Shown here: positions 45,998 to 57,600 of the stretch, in pieces
Layout of the letters: each line of letters opens with the position of its first letter
How positions within the stretch are numbered: the first letter of the stretch is position 1
Origin: Capitulum mitella
Taxonomy: Eukaryota; Arthropoda; Thecostraca; Pollicipedomorpha; Pollicipedidae
DNA: 64,000 bases
Assembly: GCA_030062745.1 (NCBI GenBank)
Contig: CP099841.1
Span: 10,231,501-10,295,500, forward strand
Direction of reading: 5' to 3'
Notes under the pieces: generated by a model
Database searches by the model: none
What the model saw: the letters and a program-made list of their open reading frames with translations, nothing else
Told to the model about the DNA's origin: nothing
Made by a program: the position numbers and the translations under genes

Positions 45998-46769
45998 TTA
46001 AATTCATTTAGAGGGTCCATTGAAGCATGCTGTGGGGCCCTGAAGCTTTTGAGGGTGCCCTCACTATTTTTAGACAACCCTCAAGCTTTCAGGAAAGGAT
46101 TTCCTTAACCAGACGAGGAAATCATTCTGCAGCTTAAATTTTCATACTGAATAGTGCCGCAGTTCGAAAAAGTTGCAAAATGTTTCATCAGATTGAAATG
46201 TCACTTCAACCTTAGGTCCAGCATAGCACCGTGGGCCCCACGTCAACAATAAGGTTGTCGAAACCATCACGGGAGGCTGAAATCAACACTGAGGGGAGCG
46301 TCCCCTCAAAAGAATACGAAATGAAGTCCATTCCCATGATGGCTAGAGCACTAAGTTCACTTGGTAAGAACCTGCTTTCTTTTGCATATTAGCCATGCTT
46401 TCTGTTGAGAAAGCAGGCCTGGATCATTTACATGCACTGCCCTGGTCACTGGGACTTAATTAACGGCAGAGTTCCCACTTTTTCGGGATCTAAATGGTCA
46501 GGCAGTGTGCCAGGCGCCTACCTTCCTACATTTCTATTGAACTGATTTGATGATCGCCTAGCTACGTCACTGCGGTGTCCGACACTGTCATCTGGCAGCC
46601 ATTCCGGGGCAGAGATACCTCTCCTGCCAGGAGCTGCCTTTGCTTAACCAGATTCCTGACCTTTCCAGGTCAGTGAACATTGGGGCCCTTTGGGACATGC
46701 GGGGACCGGCCTAGGGGATTCCTTTCTCACGCCAAGAATTTCTAGATCTGGGATGATAAGACCCCTAAG

Positions 46770-47345
46770 GCCCTTGGTTTATGTTACGTCACTGGGACTC
46801 CTTTCTCGACACATCTATACCATCTATGGTACGAGGACCTTTGCTGGCGGACGACTCCTTTGCAGAGGAGCATCCTTGCCGGTCCTCGCGCATGCCTTTT
46901 GGCAGTTACTTGCCGGGAGGCCCACTACCTTTCCCGGTCAGGGAGCACCCCACCACCAGCCAGAGGGCTCCTTGCCTGGGGTCTGAGGGTGCCTTGCGGT
47001 GGAGTGGGTTTGCCTTTTCCGGCCGGGGACCTCTTTAGGTAAATTTCTGGGAACCTCTTCGTGGGCCTTCCCGGCATACCGACACCGTCCCATGGCAGTA
47101 GGACCTTTCCTGGCCAGCGGCTCCTACGCAGAGGAGCATCCTTTCCTTTCCTCGCATATGCCTTTCGGCAGGTACATGCCGGGGGGCCCACTTACCTTTC
47201 CTAGGGGCACCTTTCAGGGGCATCCCGTTTCTTGCTAGAGGGGTATTTGCCTGGGGTTTGTGAGCCCTTTGTGGTGGAGTGGATTTGTCTTTCCCAGCCA
47301 GGCAAATATCAGGGCCCCTTCGTGGGCCAAAAGTTTCGGGGGCCC
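46770..47345 (+). repeat. Tandem duplication, two units of about 270 bp
   Basis: Shared landmarks: 'gcagaggagcatcc' at 46862 and 47128, 'atgcctttYggcag', 'gccKggRggcccact', 'gtggtggagtgg' at 46996 and 47271, and 'cttcgtgggcc'. Spacing between equivalents is 266-275 bp. The units are GC-rich with 'aggacctttcctgg'-like words. They end about 175 bp before the start codon of the dioxygenase gene. Several open frames cross them but encode no known domain. Confidence 0.8.
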
Positions 47346-47521
47346 AGGGCCCTTAAGACCCCTGGCTACTCTACCGTGCAGAGATATATCAATCCCCACC
47401 AGCACATAGCAATCCGTACCGTGTCTTGAGATTTCACCTCCAGATGGCAGTGAAGATGCGGGATCCGACTGTCGGGGGCCGTGTGCGCCTGCCACACTGT
47501 GTTCAGCGACGCAGCGGTGCG

Positions 47522-47742
47522 ATGACGTCCGAGTCGCTGCCCGTGATCGACCTGAGAGAGGCCGGCGGGCCGGGTCGGGCCGAGCTGGCCAGCCGGCTCA
47601 ACCACGCCCTCAGCACCACCGGCTTCTTCTACGCGGAGGGCATCGACGGCTACGACGAGGAGGAGTTGATGAAGTACACCAGGTGGTGAGTGTGGCAGTG
47701 TGAAGGAGACGATGAGGTTCAACGAAGCGGTGAGTGTAGTTT

Positions 47743-47791
<49 letters not shown>

Positions 47792-50003
47792 CGAGAGAGA
47801 GAGAATATTGCCACATCCAGAAAACTTAGCATCGACATTGCGTGAATACCATTCTTTATTTCTACCATCTTCACAGGTTTTTCGAACTACCAGACAACGT
47901 GAAGATGGGAATCGCCAGGAGCAATTTCAATCCGGCAACGCAAATCCGTTACCGAGGCTATTTCCCCGTTGACAAAACTAATGCCTCTCACAAGGAAGGT
48001 ATAACTTGCTTCAGTCGTAGTCTATCACACGTGAGCATGTGTGAGCTGTAAAATGCCTCCTTGAATAACCTCAATGTGGGAAAAACAGAACGAGTGAAGA
48101 ACTAGTTCAGAGTATGGATACCTTTGCGTTACATTTTGCAAATTGAGAATAGTACTGTCCCGCAAGCAAACACTTCGAGATTTTCTTCTCTTCGGGTTGC
48201 GAGCTGGGTCCCCTAGAGCCTCTGACCGAGCCCCATGAGCACGATTTTCTTATCCTCAGGTTACGAGCTGGGTTCCCTAGAGCCTCTGGCCGAACCGCAC
48301 AAGCACGCTGAGAACATATTCTACGAGTCCACACCGTGGCCGGAAGCTAATGATACCGAGGAACTCCGCGAATTCAAGGTAAACTAAAACCGTAGGAAGT
48401 GGGGGATGGAGAAGGGTATCTTCTTCAAAATCCGATTTTTTGACATGAGGGCGCCAAACGCTGCATACAGAAGTCTCCCAAATCTGTAGCTGCTCCCTCA
48501 AATCTTCTGAGCGTCCTTCCCTCGAGAGGCGAGCTATTCTGATCAATGTATGAGGGCCGTTTGAAGAAAAAAAAACTATCGTATCAAGTTCTTGTCGTCG
48601 CTTGCTGTAAGTATTCAATGAGGAGCAAAAACAAAACGAAAGGTGATAATTCCTCTAATTCTACCAGTATAATACACGTGTATGATAATACGTATATTCG
48701 TGTATACGTCCACAGTGTGGTTTGGGAATGTCTTTTTAATTTCTAGGAGTTCAGCATCCGTTACTACAAGATGATGTCGTCTGCGGGCCTGACGCTGCTG
48801 GAGCTAGCTACTGAAGGCTGCGGCGCTCCGTCCGACCTGTTGGTGAAGCTGTTCCAGCCGGACCCAGTCTCCACACTGCGATACCTCCACTACCCGCCCA
48901 GGCAGGGCCACCTGCCCGACGCTGCTTACGACCCGCACGATAGTGAGTTTGGGGCTGGCTTCCTCGCCAGCAAGACGGGCCTCTCCAGTCTCGTAAAGCC
49001 TGCGGATCGAAACGATGCACAAATGCTGTAGGCCGGGGTCACAAAGAAGTCCAAATCTAATAGCAAGATCTCCAGATGAGGTATTTTCTAAGGCGGCCGT
49101 AATTATTTTAACGAACTCGGAGCAATGTTCATGTTTAAGTATTAAGATTATTGCGTTGATTGTGCGTCACCAGCGCCAAAAGGCCACCATTGTTAGGATA
49201 TCCAAGGGATGTGAATAGCTGAATGAGTTCCCTCCACTTAAGGCGTATGATCGCAAGCTGGCCGGTCGGTTTCAGACTCGATCCTCTTGTGCGGCGCCCA
49301 CTACGACTCAGGCTTCATGACGCTGCTCTCGACGTTCGACTACGGCGGCCTGCAGCTGCGGCGCGAGGACGGCACCTGGATGCCGGTGCCGTGCCGGCCC
49401 GGCGCCGTGGTCGTCAACATCGGCGAAATGCTGGCCACCATCTCCGGCGGCAGGTGGAAGGCCGCCAACCACCGCGTCGTCGACGAAGGCGTCGACAGGT
49501 CAGACGACAGTCTGTGGCGATAAATCGATTGCATTGAATGCAGCTGTTGAGAGGAATGTCGATCCTTCTGCTGGTGAAGGGCAGGAGAGGACGCTCAGCT
49601 GGGGCTTGGTGTGGTCACGTCATGGTTCATGAGCCGGTGCATCTGCGCTTAGGCGCTTCCGAACGAAGTGCTCCGCAAGACGCCAACCGCCAGACGTCAC
49701 GTCACCAACGCCAGCCGCAAGACGTCACCAGCGTAAACCCATGGTGGACCGAAAGTGTCGAGGCACTCAGAGCGGGCCATGTGTTTTCAATCTGTGCGGC
49801 TGACTTAAACACGTAGCACATGGCCCTTCTTGCGTTGTCCGCCGTATGACCAGCCGCGGCCCTTGAACCCTGCGCCATGGATAAATAGTCCGTTCTCCCC
49901 CTCTCCCTTCGCCTTGTCGAGCCCTTTTTTATCCCTTTCTTTTTCTCTCTTCGTCTTGCTTTCCCTGCCTCTCGCCCTGTCTCCCTTTTCACTCTTTATT
50001 CTT

Positions 50004-50067
<64 letters not shown>

Positions 50068-50413
50068 CCCTTTCTCTGTCTTTTGCTCTCGATCCTATCA
50101 CGTTTGCGCTCCTATCTTCACCTCATTTTTAACGCATTAATTTCTGCAGTGACTGTCTTTCCCACCGTTGAGTGACGCGTTCTGCACAATTCCCATTTGG
50201 TGGCTGCCTTTGACGCGACCGCGGCTTTGTCGCAGGTACTCGGTGCCGTTCTTTCTGGAGCCCAGGTACTCGGCCAACATGTCGGTCCGTCTACCGGGAG
50301 CCGATCACCGCCAGCTGGAGCCGGTCTGTTACGGCCCGTGGGCGCTCACCAAGATGATCAATGACTATTATGAGTTCAAGGATCTGCCGTACCCTGATTC
50401 GCTGGTGGCGTAA
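47522..50413 (+). CDS. 2-oxoglutarate/Fe(II)-dependent dioxygenase, isopenicillin-N-synthase-like (6 exons)
   Basis: Exons: 47522-47685, 47877-47998, 48260-48378, 48747-48942, 49276-49498 and 50236-50413. All introns are GT-AG and the phases agree, giving 1002 nt, 333 residues, the usual length of the family. The N-terminal DIOX_N part spans about 5-120 (VIDL, TGFFY). The C-terminal double-stranded beta-helix holds the iron ligands H209 and D211 (GAHYDSG) and H266 (AANHRVV). R275-Y-S277, nine residues after the distal histidine, is the RxS site for 2-oxoglutarate. The enzyme should be a soluble oxygenase; its substrate is unknown, since animal members are mostly uncharacterised. The chosen ATG gives the compact TSESLPVIDL start. 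Oddities are a (GA)n tract in intron 1, a duplicated exon-3 boundary in intron 2, and a (CT)n tract in intron 5. Confidence 0.92.
47744..47803. repeat. (GA)n microsatellite in dioxygenase intron 1
   Basis: About 28 GA units with a few GC interruptions, about 70 bp before the exon 2 acceptor. Confidence 0.97.
48178..48305 (+). repeat. 64-bp tandem duplication across the intron 2/exon 3 boundary
   Basis: The upstream copy (48178-48241) repeats the end of intron 2 and the first 46 or so bases of exon 3 (functional copy 48242-48305). The spacing is 64 bp. The acceptor CAG|G of the functional copy is CGG|G upstream, so the extra copy lacks the AG. The exon part of the extra copy is still open in the same phase and would encode a close variant. 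Confidence 0.85.
50007..50064. repeat. (CT)n microsatellite in dioxygenase intron 5
   Basis: About 29 CT units inside a longer pyrimidine-rich stretch (49900-50090). Confidence 0.97.
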
Positions 50414-51484
50414 AGCAAACGCCGTGAATTGGAAAGTTTAGAAACAAGCGCTCTGTGTAACGTGTTCTAAGGCATATCTCAAAGTCGGGGATTATGCAGT
50501 TTCCAGCAAACAACTCGTAATGAAAACCGGCTCTTTAATTATGAATGTCCGTAATGACGCGGATATGCGGTATTTTGCTTCAAATGACGAAATACGAATA
50601 TTTGTTTTGTGCGGAGTGATATGAACTTCAGTTGGAGACCGTCATTAGTTGCGCGACCTAGAGGCCGACATTTTTCTTGAAGCCCTTCACCAGTTCACTG
50701 CATTGTTTCCTTGTAGAAAAATGCGGACCCTGATAAACCACTAAAACTAACCACTGGCTAATATATTTAGTCCTTGAACATACAAACTTAGCCATTATCA
50801 CTGTACTAACAGACTAAAAACAGGTAACAATCTTCATCAAACCCAGCGACACATTGCTGATGTCGTAACAGTTCGTCGGTTCAGTTACGTTACACATGAG
50901 TTGACTGAACTTAAACATGGTCATTGAAAAGTCATTAAAGGTTGATATATAAGATGTAAACGAATTTTTCTACCACAGTGTAACGAAAGCACGTTGAGGA
51001 AAATCCATGTGACCTTTGTGAATACATATTTCACACTTTACCTGAGCCAATGCACAAGCTGAGGATTGTTGCCACGTGTGACGTGTGACGTGTGAACATC
51101 AGTCAGAGGACAATGCACTTATGGGGCGCAAGCACAACCGAGATTCAGGACATTGCCACAAGCCAACTAACGCACGGCTGCCTTGCAAACCACTGCTTCA
51201 CGGCGGGCTGGACCCTGTGAAGACTGGCTGCTGGCGACATTCGGAAGCCGATCTCACGCGACCGTTCGATCTTCCACTGCCGGTCGATCTTCCGCACTCG
51301 GCCGATCTGACGGATTCGGAGCCTCATGACCGCATGTCTCACCAAGTGCGTCGGCTGATTGTGTGATCGTCCGTCTTGGACTGAGCAATGGTTTGCCGGT
51401 TTCTACACCAGCAGCGGGATGGCGCGACCAGCCGTTTGTCTGCCGTCAGCCAGTCTGCGCTCGCCGAGCTTCGGCACGGGGTCG
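50414..51484. other. Intergenic region between convergent genes
   Basis: Contains the presumed 3' ends of the dioxygenase (plus) and of the ELOVL gene (minus). No canonical AATAAA close to either stop was found. 51240-51310 has three short 'cgatcttcc/ccactcggc' units. Confidence 0.45.
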
Positions 51485-51655
51485 GGCGGCCACCCGTCCG
51501 GGGTTGAACGACCACCCGTCCGGAGCCGCGTGGCCGTCCGCCAGGCTGCAGGCGGGCACCTGTCCGGGCGCAGGCGGCCGTCCGGTCGAGTTCGACCGGT
51601 CGCGCCGGACCGCCCGGGCCCAGGCGGCCCCCGGACGGCCGCCGTCCGGCGGTCG
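51485..51655. repeat. GC-rich 21-22 bp array beyond the ELOVL stop codon
   Basis: Units such as 'cggccacccgtccggggttg' and 'cgaccacccgtccggagccg' recur every 21-22 bp, decaying to the right. It falls in the presumed 3' untranslated region of the minus-strand ELOVL gene, 20 bp past its stop. Confidence 0.6.
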
Positions 51656-51674
51656 CCTCGACGGCGCCGCCCCA

Positions 51675-54600
51675 TCACCGCGCGTCGGCGGCGTCGGGAT
51701 GCAGGCAGGAGAGTCGGGCGCGGCCCACCAGCGCCGTCACGGACGAGTTGAGCTCGAGCAGCTCGCGCTTGACCCGGTAGGTTTTGGCGTACGTCTGCCG
51801 AGCGAGGGGAGACCGGACGTCGGCTCGTGCCCGACGGACGACAGGCACGTACCTGTTGTGCTCTAATGTACTGTCATTCGGAGCGACATTTAGCCACTAG
51901 ATGGGCTGCCTGACACACTGCCAGGTTGGCCCAGCAGCTAGGTAATAGCGAACGGAGTTGTGGGCCGAGTGACGTTAGAACAGTTACGGCACCGGTAGTC
52001 ATGCGCCCACAGGGCGTTCTTTACAGGCTATGAACAAAAGAGCGGTTAAAACATTTGAATCCACGACAGTAAGTATCTCCGACATCGACTATATTGGCAT
52101 ACTGGTCACAGGAACAGACCAAAAGGCAACAAGTTTGTTTTAAAACGCGACGGAACGTCGCCAGCCTTTTTAACCCGCACGAAAGCAGACTCCGAAAATG
52201 ACCAGCCTAAAGCAATCCACGCGGACGGTCAGGATAGCGGCGATCTTGAGAATGTCGCATGGAAAGAAAAATGCGAGAAACGTGATGTTATCCAGAGTTA
52301 CCTTTACGTAGAAGTTGATGAAGAAACACAAGAAGGACGATGATGTAGAAGAAGGTGACGAGGGACACCCACTCGGGATAGCCGCAGCGGATGTCCGGCA
52401 GGCGCGTCAGTAAGGCGATTCCGATCAGGCAGCAGAACTGAACCTGGGCGGAACAACCACGCACGTACATTTCAACCGCCCTAGCTTGGGAGAGCGATGG
52501 AGCGTGGGCCCAAAGATGAGGTTTGCGGAAACTGATCGGGATTGGACGTCTGACGTTTCCGGAGAAGCGCGCTGCGGGTGATACCTTCGGAAGTGAATGT
52601 GGTGTCCAGGAATCGGTAGCGGGTACAAAGCGGTGTGAGCAATTAGGACATGAGTAACGGAACATAAATACCTCGTCAAACGTCGGCGTTTTCATTTGCA
52701 GTGTGCGTGCACCTCTAAACACGTCATTAAAAAGCGGACTACGTTAACGGGAAACGACTGGCGCTGCTGGCACATCTGAACGTGGCTGCTCCGAGGTTTT
52801 CATGGCAGCGCCTTAGGCCAGGACGACCGGTAAAGCCGGCTCACCATCTGCAGCAGCGTGAGGTAGCGCTTCCACCAGAGGTGTTTGCGGATCTCAGGGC
52901 CCATGGATGACAGCTGGTAATAGGCGTACATCAGGACGTGCACCAGGGAGTTGATGACGCCTCCCGTGTAACCTGCGCACAAACGCGCGACGTCGGTAAA
53001 TGTGCAGGCAATAGAAGCCAACAAAAGCAACAGGCAGCTCCTCACCGACGTCATCTGGCCCGCTAATGAAATATGACCGGTGGGCTTAACAAGAACAACC
53101 AAATTTACGGATTACAGCCGAACAAGAAGGCAGTAACCAAATGGGCCTTAGAAAAGGCAAAATAGAAAACAGGAAACACCGGCATGGCCTGTGAAAAGCT
53201 GTAACGGATTCAGTGCGTGGGCAGCGGCAGATCACTGTTACCGTTTCCTTGGAAAATACATACCTTGTACACACCATTAAGTACATATCTCGAGGACGTT
53301 AAAACGGTTTTGTAAGAACAATGTATTTTGTCTCAGAATGGAATGTGGGGAGCTGATCAATGCCAAATTTGTAGCCTGATTGGGAACGATTTGCTGCAAC
53401 TTATTCAGGAAAATACCTTTAAATCCTTCTCATGACAGAATTATCCGGCAAAAGGCGTTTTAGAAAAAAGAGTTTAGCCCTTTTTCATTTCACTCAAGAT
53501 GCTTCCACCAAGAATGGCCTGTAGTTTGTATGCCAGCTGACGCTCGTTACCTATGAGGCCAGCTGTAGTCAGTCTGACATCAGCATTACCCACCGACGCC
53601 GCCGGGCGAGAACATGACACACAGCCACCAGCTGTAGAAGACGGAGCCGTGGTGGAACACGTGCAGGAACGACACCCGCCGCCTGTCCCCCTTCAGCAGC
53701 ATGAAGCACGTGTCGGCCATGTCCAGGATCTTCGATACCATGAACAGCCAGGACACCCTCGTCAGCTGAGGAAAAACAAACTATACATTAGTTAAAGTAA
53801 CTGAAAAATCGCAATCTATTTACCCGTTATGTCGACACTGTAGTGCACATAATTATTCACAGCAAACTACGTTATTGACATGACGGATGCTGTTTCGTCC
53901 GTAGCTGTAAGTGCTTCGGAAATGCCAACCCACGACTGGGAATGTTGAACAGGCCACACCGCCGCACATGTATCAAAGCTGAGGTACATGTCGTGCCTTT
54001 TTAGCTGTAGCGTACTATGCAGTTATACTGTGGTAAATGTACTGACGCACGAGATGGTACGATTCTCCACAAAAGTAATGGTAGGTATTGGGCTCTTTGA
54101 CAATATGGAACGTATTTCCTGAAGCGTAGGCAATACATCGTCAAGGGAAAACGGCATGGTAGGTACAACGTTTCGCAGCATCTACACAGATGCTCTCATC
54201 TGCGTTGTCTCACGACTACCAAATTTTCCAAAATAATGTTTTTGCTTCATTCGCCAGAGCTTTCACCGCCTCCTGCTGGGTGCGTCCCTGACAGTTGCGA
54301 CCCGTCTCTAACAGGTGACCGGTTGTGTTGGAGACATGTTTAGAGGCTGCCTTTCGTAGCAGATCGGACAGCTCGCTATGGGGACACGAATTGCTAAATA
54401 ACTTTAAATCCTTTAGCTTCATGCTGTTCATACATCAGTATCATATGTGCGATGGTTATTTTTTTGAAGTTTTCGTCCATGTGCTCTTCATAGACTGCAA
54501 GTTATTGGACATAAATGGGTTGCAAAATGAAAAGTTTAAGCCAGTAGAACGTTGTGGTTGTTTATTCGAAACGCAGTTGAATTCATTGAAACGAAACAAT

Positions 54601-57600
54601 TTCGCAGGAGAACGCAAGCTATAAGGCACTTTTTCTAAAAGTTGTGCTGCGATGCTGCAACTGCAGTGCTGCAATGCATGCCGACCAATGAGTGGATGTG
54701 TTTCGTGCGCCGTAAGAGGGAGGAGAGGACTGGCTTCCCATTCAGTGGCGTAGTGGCCAGGTTCCGAACAACTTGACCGACACTGCCGTGCGCTGCGCAG
54801 CGTTCTTGGTTGGCCGAGAGGTATTATCGTGTAACATGAAATGGGTGATGCGGAACCGCGAGTTCGCGTCCATGGATAGCTATTTTGTTTCTTTCTTCTC
54901 CATTTCTGAGCACATGGACTACGTGGGAACATTGGGACACAGATTTTGTGCTTCATACTGGAAACACACGGGAATACATGCGTTTCACAGCGCGATGATA
55001 TCAAGCGACTGGAAATGGCCTATCAGGTACAGTGATGTCAACCCTGGGGAAGGCAAAAAGCACGCCCTAATCTAAACCAGCATAGTCAGCGATATCTTTA
55101 AGAGGTCATTAAACGACATTTAGGCTTCGTCGGGGGAAACGGAGTTCTGATTCCTAGCAAGCGGTAGAAAATATTAAATTCATGTCGTGCGTAATGTTCG
55201 TAAAGTTAAAAATGCTGGACGCACCAGAAATCTTTCTTGGCATTACCTTTACTTGTAATTATGCTTAATACACAACTTGTATTTATGTTTTTGACTCGCA
55301 GAGAGACTCGCAGAAGACTCCAGTGGAGGGCCCCTGAAAAATGCACGCAATGGAGGAGTGGAGGGAAATTCCCCGCCCCCCCCCCCCACACACTCCACCC
55401 TCCCCCCCCCCCCACCCCACCTCAGAAACCAGCCAGTGCCACGAAACTTTCATGGCCAGTGGAGGGCTGTGGGCAAATACCTTTGTCCAAATGTTGTGAT
55501 CCTTGGGCAACACCTTCGAGTTTAGATCGTGTGAAATGTTCAAAATTTCGTCGATTTGAGAACTTTTGAGACTTCTTCCTGGATAACTGCCGTAGTTGAT
55601 CAAAAGTATGCCAAAATCGAACTTTTCCGTATTTCAAGGGCGATCCACGATGGCCAGCAACCGGAACACGGCATTTGACTTCACATCCCTCGTGCGTCGT
55701 TTCATATCGCCGTTAATAAAGCTTGGCGAGGAGGGGGCGATCAACTGGTTTTGTCTCTCTGCGACTGACATTACGAGGCCATGTCTCCAAAAATGTTGAT
55801 GTAATTTTCTGCTTTTTGCCACACTGGATATCAATTTAAAGTGTGCAAAAATAGGCAATCCGCCACAGAAATGAGGTCCAGGTCGGGGCCGGACTTTACC
55901 ACGTCCAATGGATTCCGGCCGCAGATTTCCAGCATGAAGCCCTTTCAGAATCAAGTCTCATTTTAGGCATACCTCTGTAAAAACATTTTGCACTGTCGAT
56001 ATTCCAAAGAATGACCAATATTTTACACTATGCCCAATAACGCTACATCAAACGAAACATTTTTGTCACACTTAACCACCTCCTTCCCTCGATCTCCGGT
56101 CAGCAAAAATAATTTAACCCCTGCCCTCCTCCCCGTTATGAAACGCTGCTACGCCTCTGCGTTCATGCCATATACCACTACCGTATGGTTATCTCACGAC
56201 AGAACATGGTCACCCGTCTCATTCGTTTCGTTGAAATGATGCATATGCAAAGGTATGCATATCATGAACCACTGGTAATCTGCGCAAACAGTTCAAACTT
56301 AGCCGAAGTTAAACAACAGCTGCAGTTATGTAAAGGCATCCAGTAGAAGACATCGGTGACATGAGTGAATCCGGGTAAGTGGTGTCAAAAATTGTGCGCT
56401 GGTCATCGCAGGCTCATTGGACCGGGAACGGATAACTGACCTACCATTTGCTTTTTCTGTACATATTATCTTGACGCCACTGGAAATGTCTGATACGGGT
56501 AGGAATATATTCATATACACATATATATGAATATATATGCTTTCCAACATTCACAGCACTAATGCCTACGCTTGTTTAACCCTCGCCAGGCGGGAGAGGA
56601 TTTCCACTTGCACCAATGACAAGGAGGGGGCACCCCTCGCCATTTCGCCCCTAATTAAGCTAGCGTCCTGGGACAAAAAGAAAACGATAGCCGTATACCC
56701 AAGAATTTCAATGGTGTTCGTGTCGACCCCGTCAGTTCAGCCAGTTACCCCCTAGGTCAGGCCAAACTTTATGCTTGAGAACTATAAATTGATTTTCATC
56801 AGTTAAAAACAACACATTTGGGGCTAAGTAAGCCTCTTCCCGTCAAAAAAGAAAAAATGCATAGGAATGTTCTAGGGCCAACAAAAGTTACCCAAGGTCA
56901 CTGAATTCATTTGACCCTGAAAAGGCAACTGGGCTATCTAAATTACCTGCTCTCATGTGGACTACCATTCTGAACCGATTTCGTGCCTGTCATCTACCGT
57001 TTATGCACGTCTATTGCCCTAAAACAGCCAAAAAGCCGACATTTGGCGCAAACACTGCTCGTCAAGTTTTCAGTAATGGCTTCATTGCTCAGTGCCCTCA
57101 GACAAGATGGGGTAACTCTTTTTCAAAACATGCGCAATGAATGCGTCGTCAACTATGCCAAATTTTACGGCGCTGTCGCGCGCCATTTTGCCTTGGTCCC
57201 GGAAACGACGCAGGGGTGGCATCCACCCTTCCTCGTCCGGAGTGGGGTTAAACTCATATCATTGCGAATTAATAACATTCCAAACTGTACCCAGCCCATC
57301 ATTGGGGGAGCTCAACATTGGAAGGACGGCTGAACATCGCGGGATGTCGCCCTCCCCTCACCCAAAAGATACAAAGTTTCGATTTAGGTAATGTGCGTGC
57401 ATGTGTGCCAAAATATGTTTGGGCAAGCTAAGTTCTCACATGTAAATAAACGCAATATTCGTCCGTTTAACGTCGTATCATTACCATTAATCTGCCCTGG
57501 TAATGGCATTCACCATATAATTATCATAACGGATTCTTCTGTACATGGTATGAACTGTTCATTCGTGTGTAAGTTATTTCCAACGCTATTGTTCAGAAAT

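Larger units (their letters stand above)
43889..46572. mobile_element. Probable hAT-like element with 21-bp array, interrupted by a family A copy
   Basis: The left end TAGTGGCGTAGCCAGGA (43889) matches the start of the 8475-9847 element. A decayed inverted partner, CGCCTAGCTACGTCACTG, occurs at 46553-46572. Between them lies a degenerate 21-bp array split by the 1241-bp family A insertion. No convincing 8-bp duplication remains, so the right boundary is tentative. Confidence 0.5.

Noticed and set aside
46690-47495. Multiple overlapping open frames upstream of the dioxygenase
   Set aside because: They arise from the 270-bp tandem duplication and have no domains; the conserved dioxygenase N-terminus starts at 47522.
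48178-48241. Possible alternative exon of the dioxygenase
   Set aside because: The copy lacks an AG at the acceptor position, so it is a duplicated boundary and not a usable exon as written.
49805-50132. Arg/Glu-rich and Ser/Leu-rich frames
   Set aside because: They are translations of the (CT)n microsatellite in intron 5.
51363-51866. Plus-strand 167-codon frame
   Set aside because: It is antisense to the last ELOVL exon and its GC-rich downstream array.
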